64,000 bases of DNA from Brucella rhizosphaerae (GCF_002252475.1 NZ_NNRK01000026.1:558001-622000), one strand, 5' to 3'; positions 34,297 through 45,045 are shown, counted from the stretch's first letter. The notes: a model not told the origin generated them from the letters alone. Numbers and translations are program-made.

Positions 34297-34770
34297 TCAC
34301 GCCTTTTCTTCGGCTACGCCAACCATCGCAGCGACTTCAGCTTCGGCAACCTTTACGCCATCAACTTCTGCAACGCACTCAAATTTAGAGATATTTCCGC
34401 GTTGTTTAATCTTCTTCACGTGAAGGTGAAGCTGATCGCCTGGAACGACCGGACGTCGGAACTTGGCTTTGTCAATCGTCATAAAATAAACAAGGCTCGG
34501 AGCATCTGTTCCCTTCTTGAGAACTGTGATTGCACCGGCTGTCTGTGCCATGGCTTCGATAATAAGAACGCCTGGCATGATCGGTTTGTCAGGAAAATGG
34601 CCGGTAAAATGCGGCTCATTCATCGTGACGTTCTTGATGCCAGTTGCAGACTGATCACCATCAATATTGATGATACGGTCGATTAGCAAAAATGGATAGC
34701 GATGCGGAAGCGCACGCATAATAGCCTGAATATCTGCGGTTTCCAGCTTCTTCTGATTAGCATCACTCAT
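34297..34770 (-). CDS. fabZ: 3-hydroxyacyl-ACP dehydratase FabZ
   Basis: A 157-residue hot-dog-fold dehydratase. Its catalytic histidine H58 and glutamate E72 lie in [20 protein letters not shown]. It dehydrates 3-hydroxyacyl-ACP, drawing on the same pool that LpxA and LpxD use for lipid A. Its start overlaps lpxD by 8 bp. Confidence 0.97.
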   Translation of the reverse strand: MSDANQKKLETADIQAIMRALPHRYPFLLIDRIINIDGDQSATGIKNVTMNEPHFTGHFPDKPIMPGVLIIEAMAQTAGAITVLKKGTDAPSLVYFMTIDKAKFRRPVVPGDQLHLHVKKIKQRGNISKFECVAEVDGVKVAEAEVAAMVGVAEEKA

Positions 34771-35818
34771 CAGAGGATTGGTCCTTTCTTGGTTTCCCGA
34801 TGCTCCGGATATTCGCGATATCTCTGAACCATTGTTTTATTGGTCGCGCAGGGACGCCACCCCAACGCTCGCCATCGGGTATATCATTCATTACGCCGCT
34901 TCCCGCGGCAATCTGTACACGCGAACCGATAACCACATGATCAGCAAGGCCTACACTGCCGCCTATCATGGTCTGGTCACCGATAACAACACTTCCCGAA
35001 ACACCGCAAAGTGCGGCCACAACGCAAAATCGGCCAAATCGCACATTGTGCCCGATCTGCACCAAATTATCGATCTTGGTGCCCTCACCGATCACGGTAT
35101 CGTTCAAAGCGCCACGATCAATCGTGGTATTCGCACCGATTTCAACATCATCCTGTAGGATAACGCGTCCAAGCTGCGGGACTTTTTCAAGCCCTCTTGG
35201 TCCCGGAATATAACCAAAGCCATCCTGCCCGATACGAACGCCTGGGTGCAGAGACACGCGATTGCCGATCATGGCAAACTGAATTGCAACCCCTGGCGCA
35301 ATATAGCTATCGCGACCGATCTGGCAGCCCTCACCAACAACAGCAGTTGCAGCAATCAGCGTTCCGGCACCAATGCTGACATTCCTGCCTATCATCGCGC
35401 CCGCTTCAATCGTCGCGCCGTCTTCAATCTTTGCAGAAGGATGAATAAATGCAGCCGGAGAAATACCAGTTTCACCTAGCCAGCTTTCCGGTCTTACAGA
35501 TATAGGAAAAAGCATCCGTCCGACGGAAGAAAAATCGCGCTGCGGATTTCGGGTGACAAGCGTGGCAATGTCCGAAGGAACACTATCAGCCACGTCTTCT
35601 GAACAAAGAACACCTGCAGCCTTCATGCCAGCAAGCGCGGCAGCATTCTTTTTGCCATCAACAAAAACGAGTGCATTTTCACTCGCATCGCTCAATGACG
35701 CCAAACGCGCAACAGCACGCGGTGCAAACTTCGGGTTACGAAGCTTTGCACCGGTAAAATCTGCTATATCGCCTATCGTGAGTTCACGAGAAGACTTGAA
35801 GAAAATGGGATCTGCCAT
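34763..35818 (-). CDS. lpxD: UDP-3-O-acylglucosamine N-acyltransferase LpxD
   Basis: A 351-residue acyltransferase for the third step of lipid A synthesis. An N-terminal uridine-binding domain (about 1-110) precedes a hexapeptide-repeat beta helix (about 115-310) with the catalytic histidine in [14 protein letters not shown] methionine directly before the chosen start is also possible. It sits between bamA and fabZ in the usual order. Confidence 0.96.
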   Translation of the reverse strand: MADPIFFKSSRELTIGDIADFTGAKLRNPKFAPRAVARLASLSDASENALVFVDGKKNAAALAGMKAAGVLCSEDVADSVPSDIATLVTRNPQRDFSSVGRMLFPISVRPESWLGETGISPAAFIHPSAKIEDGATIEAGAMIGRNVSIGAGTLIAATAVVGEGCQIGRDSYIAPGVAIQFAMIGNRVSLHPGVRIGQDGFGYIPGPRGLEKVPQLGRVILQDDVEIGANTTIDRGALNDTVIGEGTKIDNLVQIGHNVRFGRFCVVAALCGVSGSVVIGDQTMIGGSVGLADHVVIGSRVQIAAGSGVMNDIPDGERWGGVPARPIKQWFRDIANIRSIGKPRKDQSSDE

Positions 35819-35869
35819 CAAAGCACTTTCTTGCCCGGGGCATGTCTGCCCCGGGAAAAGGCAAATCTA

Positions 35870-38251
35870 TTAGAACTTGGTCGAAACACCAAAGTTGAAA
35901 TTCTGAACCTTATCGGTGTCAGCCTTTGCAATCGGGAATGCGTAGTCAAAGCGCAACGGACCGAATGGTGAAGCCCACATCAAGCTCACACCAGCCGAAG
36001 CACGAAGCTTCTTTTCATCACCGAGGATTGGTGCGCCGCCAGCCGACGATTCATTGCCGTAAAGCATAGCCGCATCAGCGAACACTGCACCACGGATACC
36101 AAGGCTTTCCGGAACGATCGGCATTGGGAACTGAACTTCAGCCGTACCGTTGAAATAAGTCGTTCCACCCATCCAGTAACGGTTGCCGTTTGCAGCATCC
36201 TGATAAGGACCGATACCGTTGAACTTGAAGCCACGAATAATATCGGAGTTGTTCTTGAACAGATCGAAGATACGAACGCCGTCATTGCCGAATTCATGGA
36301 TATAACCACCACCGACGCCCAGCATACCGACGATGTCGGCTTCCTGAGCAAGGGTCTGGTAATAATTACCCTTGAAAGTGGTCTTCACATACTTGGCATC
36401 GCCACCAAGACCCGCGAATTCCTGCGTGAACTTCGCATAAATACCATCATGCGGGTTCTTCATGTCATCAATGGAGTTGTAGGTCAGTGAATAGCTAACC
36501 GACGAACGAATCCATGGGCTGAAGTTCGCAGCATCGATAAGTGCCGGAGCGTAATAAGTAGGATCAGGCTGACCGGTTACTGGATCAGTTACGTACAGGT
36601 CGTACTTTTCCTGAACGAGGTTGTAGGCCAGACCAGCAGAGAAGTTATCAGTAATCGGGAGACCAAAACGGATCGTACCGCCTGTCTGCTGAACATCATA
36701 ACGACCGCCACTGTCTACACGATACGAGCGACGGAATACGTCGAACCCGGCAGACATACGATAACCGAGGAAGTACGGTTCAGTGAACGAGAGCGCATAG
36801 TTACGCATTTCGTCCTGACCTGCGCCGGCACTGATTCGGATGAACTGACCACGACCAAGGAAGTTGCGCTCGGTAATAGCAGCTTCAACCTGTGCACCTG
36901 GCGATTCACCACCGGTCGTGTAACCACCACCGATCGAGAATTCACCGGTCGACTTTTCGACCACATCAACAACCAGAATCACCTGATCAGGCTCGGCGCC
37001 CGGAGCGGTCGAGATGTTGACTGTCTGGAAGAAATCAAGCGCTTCAAGACGACGCTTCGCACGCTGAACCATAACCTGATTGAAGGCATCGCCTTCATTC
37101 ATGTCGAATTCGCGACGAATAACGTAATCGCGGGTCTTATCGTTGCCGCGGATTTCGATGCGCTCAACATAAGCGCGCGGACCCTGGTCAACACTGTAGA
37201 CGAGCGAGATCGTGTGATTATCAAAGTCACGATCGCCGCGTGGCTCCACCTTGGCAAATGCGTAACCGCTGCCGGCAACATTCTCAGTAATAGCCGTAAC
37301 GGAGTCTTCGATTTCTTTGGCGCTGTAAGGCTTGCCTTCGCGCGTCTTAAGAAGACCACCGAGAGCCTGCGTATCCACACCTTCAACGGTGCTTTCGACG
37401 CCTACATTACCAAAGGTATAGCGCTGACCTTCGTCAACGGTAACTGTGATCGTGTATTCATTGGTCGAAGGGTCAAGTGTGGCATTCGACGAAAGCACGC
37501 GGAAATCCGCATAGCCGCGGTTGTAGTAGAAACGACGCAGCGTTTCTTCATCAGCCTGCAGGCGACCTTCATCATAAACGTCATTACGGGTCAGCCACGA
37601 AAGCGGGTTCGAGCGCTTTGTGGAGATCACATCGCGCAGACGACGCGAGCCATATGCACTATTACCAACGAAGTTGATGTTGGCGATCTTGGTACGCGAA
37701 CCTTCAGTGATTTCATAAACCACATTCACGCGTCCCTGACCGAGATCAACGGTACGAGCGTTAACGATTGCATCGCTGCGACCGATATGCGCGTAAGCAG
37801 CCTTAATGGCTTCCTTATCGGATTCCATCGTTGCAGCATCATATGGCGAACGGGCCTTGAGCTGAACGGCGCGAGCCAGATCAGGATCCTTGACCTTTTT
37901 ATTACCCTGGAAAAGGACATTGTTCACAACGGAGCGCTCGCTCACCTGAACGACCAGCGATCCACCAGACTGGTTGATGCGAACGTCAGAGAACAAACCC
38001 ATTGCGAAAAGGCGCTTAACAGCAGCATCAATATCGTTGCTGTTGAAAGCCTTACCCGGGCGAATGTCGATATTGTCGCGGATTGTCTGCGCATCGACGC
38101 GCGTATTACCGCGCACTTCAATGCGATTGACGACCGCGGCCTCAGCAGCATTTACCGATGCCAGAGAGAGAGCAGCAGTACCCGAAGCTACAAGAGCCAC
38201 CGACATGGCGAGCGCTGAAGCGGCGCCAAAGAATTTAGAACTTGCCGTCAT
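35870..38251 (-). CDS. bamA: Outer-membrane assembly factor BamA (Omp85)
   Basis: A 793-residue outer-membrane protein. An N-terminal signal peptide is followed by POTRA repeats starting VVNRIEVRGNTRVDAQTI (about residues 40-430) and a C-terminal 16-strand barrel ending in phenylalanine (FNFGVSTKF), as outer-membrane proteins require. It inserts barrel proteins into the outer membrane. The ATG at 38251 opens a clean signal peptide; the longer frame to 38320 is ignored. It lies between lpxD and rseP. Confidence 0.97.
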   Translation of the reverse strand: MTASSKFFGAASALAMSVALVASGTAALSLASVNAAEAAVVNRIEVRGNTRVDAQTIRDNIDIRPGKAFNSNDIDAAVKRLFAMGLFSDVRINQSGGSLVVQVSERSVVNNVLFQGNKKVKDPDLARAVQLKARSPYDAATMESDKEAIKAAYAHIGRSDAIVNARTVDLGQGRVNVVYEITEGSRTKIANINFVGNSAYGSRRLRDVISTKRSNPLSWLTRNDVYDEGRLQADEETLRRFYYNRGYADFRVLSSNATLDPSTNEYTITVTVDEGQRYTFGNVGVESTVEGVDTQALGGLLKTREGKPYSAKEIEDSVTAITENVAGSGYAFAKVEPRGDRDFDNHTISLVYSVDQGPRAYVERIEIRGNDKTRDYVIRREFDMNEGDAFNQVMVQRAKRRLEALDFFQTVNISTAPGAEPDQVILVVDVVEKSTGEFSIGGGYTTGGESPGAQVEAAITERNFLGRGQFIRISAGAGQDEMRNYALSFTEPYFLGYRMSAGFDVFRRSYRVDSGGRYDVQQTGGTIRFGLPITDNFSAGLAYNLVQEKYDLYVTDPVTGQPDPTYYAPALIDAANFSPWIRSSVSYSLTYNSIDDMKNPHDGIYAKFTQEFAGLGGDAKYVKTTFKGNYYQTLAQEADIVGMLGVGGGYIHEFGNDGVRIFDLFKNNSDIIRGFKFNGIGPYQDAANGNRYWMGGTTYFNGTAEVQFPMPIVPESLGIRGAVFADAAMLYGNESSAGGAPILGDEKKLRASAGVSLMWASPFGPLRFDYAFPIAKADTDKVQNFNFGVSTKF

Positions 38252-38578
38252 GGGCTTTCCGAACCTTCGTTTCTTTCTGTCCCCGGGGCGAATTTCCCAG
38301 AAATGCACGTATAGATACAACCGTAATAGCCGGTTTTTCTATACAAGCAAGCGTCACGGTTAAAATCTGTTTACTTAGGCAACCAGCGTGGCATCCGCGC
38401 CACGCGATTTAATGATTATGGTAAACAGATCACTACGCTTTTCCGGTCCTCACTCCCAATGTTCATTTCTGATTAACGCCTCTGCACAGTTTTCACTGTG
38501 AGCAGCGCCTCGTGCGGTAGAGAGTCTCGCCAGATTGGCAGCGCGACCCAGTTCCCCGTCAACCAGCCGGACAGTGAT
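38252..38578. other. Gap between rseP and bamA
   Basis: 327 bases. It holds a hairpin at 38386-38405 (GCGTGGC, six bases, GCCACGC) without a T tract. Immediately after the rseP stop the same frame stays open for about 40 more codons to about 38450. The bamA promoter probably lies in the AT-rich part near 38300-38380. Confidence 0.55.
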
Positions 38579-39718
38579 CTAGCAGGCAAACAGGTCGTTG
38601 AAAAGTACGAACCCCATGAATCCCATCACAACGAGGAATCCAACACGATAAAAAATTTCCTGCGCCCAAACTGACACAGGGCTGCCCTTGATCGCTTCCA
38701 CGGCATAAAAAACCAGATGTCCGCCATCCAGTGGTGGCAAAGGAAACAGGTTCAAAAGCCCAATACCGATGGAGAGCATCGCCGTCAGCTGGATAAGCCA
38801 GTCAAATCCCTGACTTGCAGCCTTGCCCGCCATGTTGGCAATCTTTACAGGACCGCCGAGCTGACATTTATCTTCACGACCAACTGCAAAGCGCTGAAAA
38901 AACTCACCCGTACGGCTGATGATGTGCCCGGTTTCAACAACCGCCTGCCCGACTGATTCGAGCGGGCCGTATTCAATGCGCCGGAAATTTCCCACGGCCT
39001 GCGTGGTTTCCACGCCGATTGCACCCATCTTGACCTTGTTGCCCAGAGGATCAGTACGTTCCACAAGCGCAGGTGTGGCCTTCAGGTCCACCATCTTGCC
39101 GTCGCGCTCAACCGTAAAGTCCAGCACATCGCCCGAACGACCGGAAACAATCCGCTGAACATCGGAGAAAGTTGTGATCTTCTGCCCCTCAACACTAATA
39201 AAGCGATCACCCGGCTCGAAACCGGCTGCAGCAGCCGGACTGTCCGGCTGAACGCCAGCGACAAGCGGGTCAGCAATCTGCCGACCGTACAGCCCAAAGA
39301 ACACGCTGAAGATGACAACTGTAAGAATGATGTTGAAAGCTGGACCAGCAAAAACCGTTGCCGCGCGTTTCCAGACCGGCTGCGTATGAAACGCCCTGCT
39401 CTGTTCTTCTGCGCTGAGACTGGAGTTATCCACACCCACAGGCGAACTCGTAGCACTTTCATCGCCCAGAAACTTCACATAGCCGCCAAGCGGAATCGCG
39501 GAAAGCTTCCAGCGTGTGCCGTGCCTATCGGTAAAGCCGATCAGTTCAGGACCAAAACCGATAGAAAATGCACTCGCACCAATGCCGCACCAGCGGCCGA
39601 CAAGGTAATGCCCCATCTCGTGAACGAAAACGACAACCGTCAACACAAACAAAAATGGAATTATGGTTCCGACGAGCAGACTTTCACTGCCGATAAAAAA
39701 GGCCAGAGCCTCCTGCAA
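38579..39718 (-). CDS. rseP: Site-2 protease RseP family
   Basis: A 379-residue intramembrane zinc metalloprotease. The zinc motif is H33-E-M-G-H37 in the first membrane segment, a PDZ domain covers about 120-220 (VQPDSPAAAAGFEPGDR), and the second metal motif is NLFPLPPLDGGHL. It cleaves membrane-bound anti-sigma factors and remnant signal peptides. It lies between cdsA and bamA, the standard order. Confidence 0.96.
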   Translation of the reverse strand: MQEALAFFIGSESLLVGTIIPFLFVLTVVVFVHEMGHYLVGRWCGIGASAFSIGFGPELIGFTDRHGTRWKLSAIPLGGYVKFLGDESATSSPVGVDNSSLSAEEQSRAFHTQPVWKRAATVFAGPAFNIILTVVIFSVFFGLYGRQIADPLVAGVQPDSPAAAAGFEPGDRFISVEGQKITTFSDVQRIVSGRSGDVLDFTVERDGKMVDLKATPALVERTDPLGNKVKMGAIGVETTQAVGNFRRIEYGPLESVGQAVVETGHIISRTGEFFQRFAVGREDKCQLGGPVKIANMAGKAASQGFDWLIQLTAMLSIGIGLLNLFPLPPLDGGHLVFYAVEAIKGSPVSVWAQEIFYRVGFLVVMGFMGFVLFNDLFAC

Positions 39719-39746
39719 ATCACCACTCCTACGAATTCATACGCGC

Positions 39747-40559
39747 TCAGAAACTAAAAAATATTGCAGATGGTACATCTGGCTCGGCGATAATAGCACC
39801 AAAGAGGTATAGAAGTGCTGCCGCCGCCACAAGCCCGTCCACCCGATCCAATACACCGCCATGTCCGGGTAAAAGACGGCCCGAATCCTTTGCGCCAAAC
39901 TGCCGCTTCACCCATGATTCTGCCAGGTCGCCAATCTGCGAGACAATGGACAGCAAAAGAGCGAGCAGCGGTACGATCCAGCTGCCGGGAGCCGCGACAA
40001 GCGACGCGACGAGAATACCTCCAGCAACAGCTGCCGCAGCGCCACCCAAAGCCCCTGACCAGGTCTTGTTTGGAGAAAAGCGCGGTGCAAGCTTAGGACC
40101 ACCCAGAGCACGCCCATTGAAATATGCTGCAATGTCGGTCGACCATACGACGGCAAAAAGGAAACAGATGGCAGTGAAGCCAAACGGCTCATCACCACGC
40201 AACAGCGAAAGAGATACGGCTGAAAAGCCGGCATAGAACAGACCGGCGGCTGGCCATCCGCGCCCAGTCTTCCACTGCGTTGCCAGAAGAATGATACAAC
40301 CGGCAAGCAGCACGCCAATCGTCAGCAATGCGCCTCGGTCGAGAATCAGAAGAATGAAAGTTGCAGACAGCCAGACCCAACCGAAGATGCGTGAAAATGA
40401 GGTCTGCTTTGTCGCACTGAGTTCGGTCCACTCGTAAAACATCGCCAAACCAATGGCGATAGAGAACAGAGTGAAACCCAACCCGCCTACCCAGGTCAGC
40501 CAGAGGGCCGCAGCGCCGAGAACAATGGCGGTCAGAATACGAGTTTGCAGATTTGACAT
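39747..40559 (-). CDS. cdsA: Phosphatidate cytidylyltransferase
   Basis: A 270-residue membrane enzyme making CDP-diacylglycerol, the precursor of all phospholipids. Several membrane segments precede the signature with DSGRLLPGHGGVLDRVDGL. It follows uppS after an 84-bp gap that contains a small palindrome-like AGAGCG segment. Confidence 0.95.
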   Translation of the reverse strand: MSNLQTRILTAIVLGAAALWLTWVGGLGFTLFSIAIGLAMFYEWTELSATKQTSFSRIFGWVWLSATFILLILDRGALLTIGVLLAGCIILLATQWKTGRGWPAAGLFYAGFSAVSLSLLRGDEPFGFTAICFLFAVVWSTDIAAYFNGRALGGPKLAPRFSPNKTWSGALGGAAAAVAGGILVASLVAAPGSWIVPLLALLLSIVSQIGDLAESWVKRQFGAKDSGRLLPGHGGVLDRVDGLVAAAALLYLFGAIIAEPDVPSAIFFSF

Positions 40560-40643
40560 TGATACCTTTCGGCTAACTTAAACTGTTAGAGCGACCTTTG
40601 TGCGCCCCACCGGGCCCAAGACGCTCCAGGCGGACAGGCAGCA

Positions 40644-41411
40644 TCAAACCGCTGCGCCTTTTGCTGCAGTGCATTCGATTGCGGGTGAACACTCTTCATG
40701 CTCGTCGCGCACTTCTACACCACCGAAACGTCTGTCTCGCTGGCGGAACACTTCATAAGCAGCATCGAGGTCAGCAGGTTTGAAGTCCGGCCAGTGTCCC
40801 GGCACAAACAGAAATTCGGAATAAGCGGCCTGCCACAGCAGAAAATTGGAAAGCCGCATCTCACCGCTCGTGCGAATGATCAGATCGGGATCGGGAATAC
40901 CTGCGGTATCGAGATTTGCAGAGATCAACTCAGCGGAGATTGATGAAGGGGCAAGAAGACCAGCTGCGACATCGCGCGCCAGACTTTTAACTGCACGCGC
41001 AATTTCATCACGCGAACCGTAATTGAAAGCGATAATCAGATTAAGGCCGGTGTTATGTCGGGTCAGTGTCTCGGCTTCACCGAGCAATGCACATATATCG
41101 GATGCCAACCCTTCCCGTTCGCCAATAATCCGCACCCGGACATTGTTGCGATGAAGTTCGGCAAGATCACGCCGGATGAAAAGCTTCAGCAATCCCATAA
41201 GATCGCCAACTTCCCCGCTTGGGCGTGACCAGTTTTCAGAAGAAAATGCAAAAAGGGTGAGATAGCCAAGGCCACGGTCACCCGCACCCCTCACCGTCTC
41301 GCGCAAAGCCTCAACACCTGCTCTATGACCGGCGCTGCGCGGTAAACCGCGTGCCTTCGCCCAACGGCCATTGCCATCCATAATAATGGCTATGTGGCGC
41401 GGATCGGACAT
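40644..41411 (-). CDS. uppS: Isoprenyl transferase (undecaprenyl diphosphate synthase)
   Basis: A 255-residue cis-prenyltransferase that makes the lipid carrier for cell-wall and polysaccharide synthesis. The family motif [14 protein letters not shown] with the catalytic aspartate is at the start, and [24 protein letters not shown] is split near the end. The ATG at 41411 has AGGGAGAG upstream and matches the family, so upstream in-frame starts to 41453 are rejected. Confidence 0.96.
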   Translation of the reverse strand: MSDPRHIAIIMDGNGRWAKARGLPRSAGHRAGVEALRETVRGAGDRGLGYLTLFAFSSENWSRPSGEVGDLMGLLKLFIRRDLAELHRNNVRVRIIGEREGLASDICALLGEAETLTRHNTGLNLIIAFNYGSRDEIARAVKSLARDVAAGLLAPSSISAELISANLDTAGIPDPDLIIRTSGEMRLSNFLLWQAAYSEFLFVPGHWPDFKPADLDAAYEVFRQRDRRFGGVEVRDEHEECSPAIECTAAKGAAV

Positions 41412-41603
41412 GGCGAAGCTCTCCCTCATTGATAAATCAAGCAAGACCACCATCTGCTCCGGAAACCTATATCGCGCTTATAGAGCGCGACTTGGTTCCC
41501 ATAAACGGCCAGACACTGGCAACATACTGTTTCTGGTATCGTTTGCTTCAAAACTCACTCAGGATAAGGATATCGAAATCCAGTGGGCTTTGAAATCACG
41601 ATA

Positions 41604-41665
41604 CGAGTGGAATGGATTTGACGTTTGAATCCCGACCGACGCAAATGTCGAAATCAGACCACTAG
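41604..41665. repeat. Repeat family B, shortened copy 3
   Basis: It joins the start of the second palindrome of family B (CGAGTGGA, TTTGACG) to the closing arm of the first (GCAAATGTCG then AGACCACTAG). Its last bases include the stop codon of frr (41662-41664). Confidence 0.7.
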
Positions 41666-42222
41666 ACCTGCATGATCTCGCCTTCCTTGACCGAAACAAT
41701 CTTGTCCATTTCAGCGATGGTGTCATCCGTCAGCTTCTGAACTTTTTCAGAAAGGCCCCGGCCGTCATCCTGACTGATATCGCCGTCCTTCTCCAGCTTT
41801 TTCAACTGGTCCATACCATCGCGACGAACGTGACGCGCAGCAATACGGCCCTGTTCTGCATACTGATGCGCGATCTTGACCAGCTCTTTGCGGCGCTGCT
41901 CATTGAGTTCCGGCAAAGGAATACGAAGCGTCATGCCATCGGTGATTGGATTGAGGCCAAGACCGGATTCACGAATCGCACGCTCAACCGCGCCAACCAT
42001 GCTCTTGTCCCATACAGAAACCGAAAGCATGCGTGATTCAGGCACAGTGATATTGGCGACCTGATTGATCGGCATTTCAGCGCCGTAGGCTGTAATCACG
42101 ATTGGTTCGAGCAAGCTCGCAGAAGCGCGGCCCGTGCGCAGACCACCCAGGTCATGCTTCAGGGCGCTGACTGCGCCTTCCATGCGTCGCTTCAGGTCGT
42201 TGATGTCAAAAACATCGCTCAT
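41662..42222 (-). CDS. frr: Ribosome recycling factor
   Basis: A 186-residue protein with the usual domains: [20 protein letters not shown] at the start, [17 protein letters not shown], and the C-terminal helices with [20 protein letters not shown]. It splits post-termination ribosomes together with EF-G. It follows pyrH by about 50 bp. Its TAG stop is inside the repeat at 41604-41665. Confidence 0.97.
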   Translation of the reverse strand: MSDVFDINDLKRRMEGAVSALKHDLGGLRTGRASASLLEPIVITAYGAEMPINQVANITVPESRMLSVSVWDKSMVGAVERAIRESGLGLNPITDGMTLRIPLPELNEQRRKELVKIAHQYAEQGRIAARHVRRDGMDQLKKLEKDGDISQDDGRGLSEKVQKLTDDTIAEMDKIVSVKEGEIMQV

Positions 42223-42270
42223 ACATGTTCTCCTTCAGTGCACGGCAAGATAAACGATCGATATTCCCAA

Positions 42271-42993
42271 TCAATCATCGGAAACGACTGTACAGCGTCC
42301 CTTGCCTTGCAGAATTTCGGCCAAGCCGCCGTTTTCATGGATGGAATAGACTATTATCGGAATGTTGTTCTCGCGCGCAAGGGCGACAGCAGCCGTATCC
42401 ATCACCGCAAGCCCACGATCAAGAACTTCCTTGTGCGTGAGCTTGTCAAAACGTGTTGCATTCGGTTCCTTCTTCGGGTCGGCTGAATAAATGCCATCAA
42501 CCTGCGTACCCTTCAGAAGCGCGTCGGCACCAATTTCGGCTGCGCGCAGTGCTGCGGCCGAATCTGTTGTGAAGAATGGATTGCCGGTACCACCTGCGAA
42601 AATCACAACCTTTCCCTCGTCCATATAGGCAGTCGCCTTTCTCTGGGAGAAACTCTCGCAAATTTCAGGCATTGCTATGGCAGAAAGAACAACGGCGTCC
42701 ACGCCAATCTTGTGAAGCGATGTGCGCAGAGCCAGTGAATTGATCACTGTTGCGAGCATTCCCATATGGTCGCCCGTTACGCGGTCGCCACCCTTAGATG
42801 CGACTGCAACGCCACGGAAAATATTACCGCCGCCAATTACCACACCAACTTCAACGCCCAGTTCCCGGGCCTGAGCGATGTCGCTGGCAATGCGATCAGC
42901 AACTGAGACATCAATGCCAAAGCCCTGACTGCCCATCAATGCTTCACCGGAGGCTTTGAGGACAATGCGTTTATAGGCGGACTTAACGGACAT
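42271..42993 (-). CDS. pyrH: UMP kinase
   Basis: A 240-residue amino-acid-kinase-fold enzyme that makes UDP. It has KRIVLKASGEALMG, VGVVIGGGNIFRGVAV, and GNPFFTTDSAAALRAAEIGA. GGAG precedes the ATG at 42993; the longer frame to 43065 passes through a hairpin region. It is downstream of tsf in the classic rpsB-tsf-pyrH-frr order. Confidence 0.97.
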   Translation of the reverse strand: MSVKSAYKRIVLKASGEALMGSQGFGIDVSVADRIASDIAQARELGVEVGVVIGGGNIFRGVAVASKGGDRVTGDHMGMLATVINSLALRTSLHKIGVDAVVLSAIAMPEICESFSQRKATAYMDEGKVVIFAGGTGNPFFTTDSAAALRAAEIGADALLKGTQVDGIYSADPKKEPNATRFDKLTHKEVLDRGLAVMDTAAVALARENNIPIIVYSIHENGGLAEILQGKGRCTVVSDD

Positions 42994-43045
42994 GGAGTGT
43001 TCTCCGCAGATCATGATCACTGTTACTATTGGGGTTCCGATACAC

Positions 43046-43077
43046 GAAGGGCACCGCGTTGTCACGCGATGCCCTTC
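43046..43077. repeat. Hairpin between tsf and pyrH
   Basis: Outer arms GAAGGGCA (43046-43053) and TGCCCTTC (43070-43077), and inner arms CGCGT and ACGCG with a four-base loop. There is no T tract, so it is more likely an mRNA structure or processing site than a terminator. Confidence 0.6.
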
Positions 43078-43155
43078 ATAATCAAAAGCCTTTTAAGCAT
43101 TTCCAGCAAAAGTGCCTGAGCCTTTTGCGCAGAAGAATGCGTCAAGACACATCTA

Positions 43156-43182
43156 AAGCGTATTCCGAAACAGAATGCGCTT
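43156..43182 (-). terminator. Hairpin just after tsf
   Basis: Arms AAGCGTATTC (43156-43165) and GAATGCGCTT (43173-43182) with one G-T pair, 15 bases after the tsf stop. It may lower transcription into pyrH. The T tract is poor and it forms part of the repeat-like segment from about 43098. Confidence 0.5.
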
Positions 43183-43196
43183 CAAAACAGAAGTGC

Positions 43197-44114
43197 TTAG
43201 CCCTTGGCAGCAGCAGCAACTTCAGCAGCGAAGTCGCTTTCTTCCTTCTCGATGCCTTCACCGAGAGCGATACGTGCAAAGCCAATGATCTTCGCAGGAG
43301 CGCCGATCGACTTTTCAGCTTCCTTGAGTGCTGCTTCAACAGTCAGGTCCGGATTGATAACGAAAGCCTGCGAAAGAAGAACAACTTCTTCGTAGAACTT
43401 GCGCATACGGCCTTCGATCATCTTTTCGATGATGTTGTCTGGCTTGCCGGATTCACGAGCCTGCTCGATGAAAATAGCCTTTTCACGCTCAGCAGCAGCC
43501 GGATCAACGTCAGCAGCAGTCAGTGCAAGCGGGTTGATAGCGGCAACGTGCATTGCGACCTGACGGCCAAATGCGTTTGCAGCTTCTGCGTCGCCAGCAG
43601 TTTCGATTGCAACGAGAACGCCGAGCTTGCCGAGGCCATCTGCAACGCCGTTGTGAATGTAGGTAGCAACTGCGCCCTGTGAAACTTCAAGAGCTGCCGA
43701 ACGACGGAAGCTGATGTTTTCACCAATGGTTGCCACTGCGTCTTTTGCAGCCTGTGTTACCGACTTGCCGTCGATGTCTGCTGCAGCAACAGCTTCCGAC
43801 GAACCATTGGTCGACAGAGCCGCCTGAGCGATCTTGCGTACGAGATCCTGGAAAGCATCGTTACGAGCAACGAAGTCGGTCTCGGAGTTGACTTCAACAA
43901 CAACAGCCTTGTTGCCGGAAGCTGCAACACCAACCAGACCTTCGGCAGCCGTACGGCCAGCCTTTTTGTCAGCCTTAGCCATGCCCTTGGCGCGCAAGTA
44001 ATCAACAGCGGCTTCGATATCGCCATTGGTTTCAGCAAGCGCTGCCTTGCAGTCCATCATGCCTGCGCCGGTCAGTTCGCGGAGTTCTTTAACCTGTGAT
44101 GCGGAAATGCTCAT
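43197..44114 (-). CDS. tsf: Elongation factor Ts
   Basis: A 305-residue EF-Tu exchange factor. The signature [20 protein letters not shown] is near the start and [19 protein letters not shown] follows. The ATG at 44114 begins the conserved domain. It follows rpsB by 130 bp, a gap with two hairpins. Confidence 0.97.
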   Translation of the reverse strand: MSISASQVKELRELTGAGMMDCKAALAETNGDIEAAVDYLRAKGMAKADKKAGRTAAEGLVGVAASGNKAVVVEVNSETDFVARNDAFQDLVRKIAQAALSTNGSSEAVAAADIDGKSVTQAAKDAVATIGENISFRRSAALEVSQGAVATYIHNGVADGLGKLGVLVAIETAGDAEAANAFGRQVAMHVAAINPLALTAADVDPAAAEREKAIFIEQARESGKPDNIIEKMIEGRMRKFYEEVVLLSQAFVINPDLTVEAALKEAEKSIGAPAKIIGFARIALGEGIEKEESDFAAEVAAAAKG

Positions 44115-44138
44115 TTTGTCGCCTTTCACGAAAGCGAA

Positions 44139-44159
44139 GGCACACCGAATGGGTGTGCC
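44139..44159 (-). repeat. Hairpin in the tsf leader
   Basis: Arms GGCACACC (44139-44146) and GGTGTGCC (44152-44159) with a five-base loop, 25 bases before the tsf start. It may influence tsf translation. Confidence 0.55.
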
Positions 44160-44200
44160 AACTTTTAACCAACGCTCACTGCGTCGGAACGAATGAAGTT

Positions 44201-44226
44201 ATCCACCCGTCATGTGACGGATGGAT
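44201..44226 (-). terminator. Hairpin after rpsB, possible attenuator
   Basis: A dyad of ATCCACCCGTCA and TGACGGATGGAT (with one G-T pair), 19 bases after the rpsB stop. On the minus strand it is followed by AACTTCATT, a weak T tract. A leaky terminator between rpsB and tsf is known in E. coli; a similar role here is inferred. Confidence 0.5.
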
Positions 44227-44244
44227 GAAATTCATAAGCGCTGA

Positions 44245-45021
44245 TTATGCGCCTGCAGCCGGAGCTGGAGCTTCGAGAGCTGGCTCAACAGGAGCTTCAG
44301 CCTGTGCGCCAACGTCGATGCCGAGAGCGCCCTGCTGACGTGCAATACCGTCGAGAGCAGCGCGTGCAACCAGATCGCAATAAAGAGCGATAGCGCGTGC
44401 AGCGTCGTCGTTACCTGGGATTGGGTAGTCGATCTGGTCTGGATCGCAGTTCGAATCGATCACAGCAACAACTGGAATGCCAAGACGCTTGGCTTCCTGG
44501 ATAGCAATTGCTTCCTTGTTGGTGTCAACGATGAACATCAGGTCAGGAACAGAACCCATGTCCTTGATGCCGCCGAGTGCACGGTCGAGTTTTTCACGTT
44601 CGCGCTCAAGGTTCAGGCGTTCCTTCTTGGTGAAGCCGTGTGCTTCGCCAGAAAGGATTTCGTCGAGCTTGCGCAGACGCTGGATCGAGTTCGAGATCGT
44701 CTTCCAGTTGGTCATCATGCCGCCGAGCCAGCGTGCATTGACGTAATACTGAGCCGAACGGCCAGCAGCATCAGCAATGATGTCCGAAGCCTGGCGCTTG
44801 GTGCCAACGAAAAGAACGCGGCCGCCACGAGCAACAGTGTCCGAAACGATCTTCAGCGCGTTGTGCAGCAGAGGAACGGTCTGGGACAGATCGAGAATGT
44901 GGATGTTGTTACGGTCGCCATAGATGTATGGGGCCATCTTCGGGTTCCAGCGGTGGGTCTGGTGGCCGAAGTGGACGCCAGCTTCCAGAAGCTGACGCAT
45001 GCTGAATTCAGGCAATGCCAT
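44245..45021 (-). CDS. rpsB: Ribosomal protein S2
   Basis: A 258-residue small-subunit protein. Family segments are [42 protein letters not shown] and [14 protein letters not shown], and the tail is rich in Ala, Pro and Glu. The ATG at 45021 (MALPEF) is the family start; the frame open to 45105 runs over a structured leader and is rejected. It heads the rpsB-tsf-pyrH-frr cluster. Confidence 0.98.
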   Translation of the reverse strand: MALPEFSMRQLLEAGVHFGHQTHRWNPKMAPYIYGDRNNIHILDLSQTVPLLHNALKIVSDTVARGGRVLFVGTKRQASDIIADAAGRSAQYYVNARWLGGMMTNWKTISNSIQRLRKLDEILSGEAHGFTKKERLNLEREREKLDRALGGIKDMGSVPDLMFIVDTNKEAIAIQEAKRLGIPVVAVIDSNCDPDQIDYPIPGNDDAARAIALYCDLVARAALDGIARQQGALGIDVGAQAEAPVEPALEAPAPAAGA

Positions 45022-45045
45022 CTGTATTTTCCTTTTCCGGTTGAA

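Noticed and set aside
37214-38218. 334-codon plus-strand frame opposite bamA
   Set aside because: Shadow of bamA.
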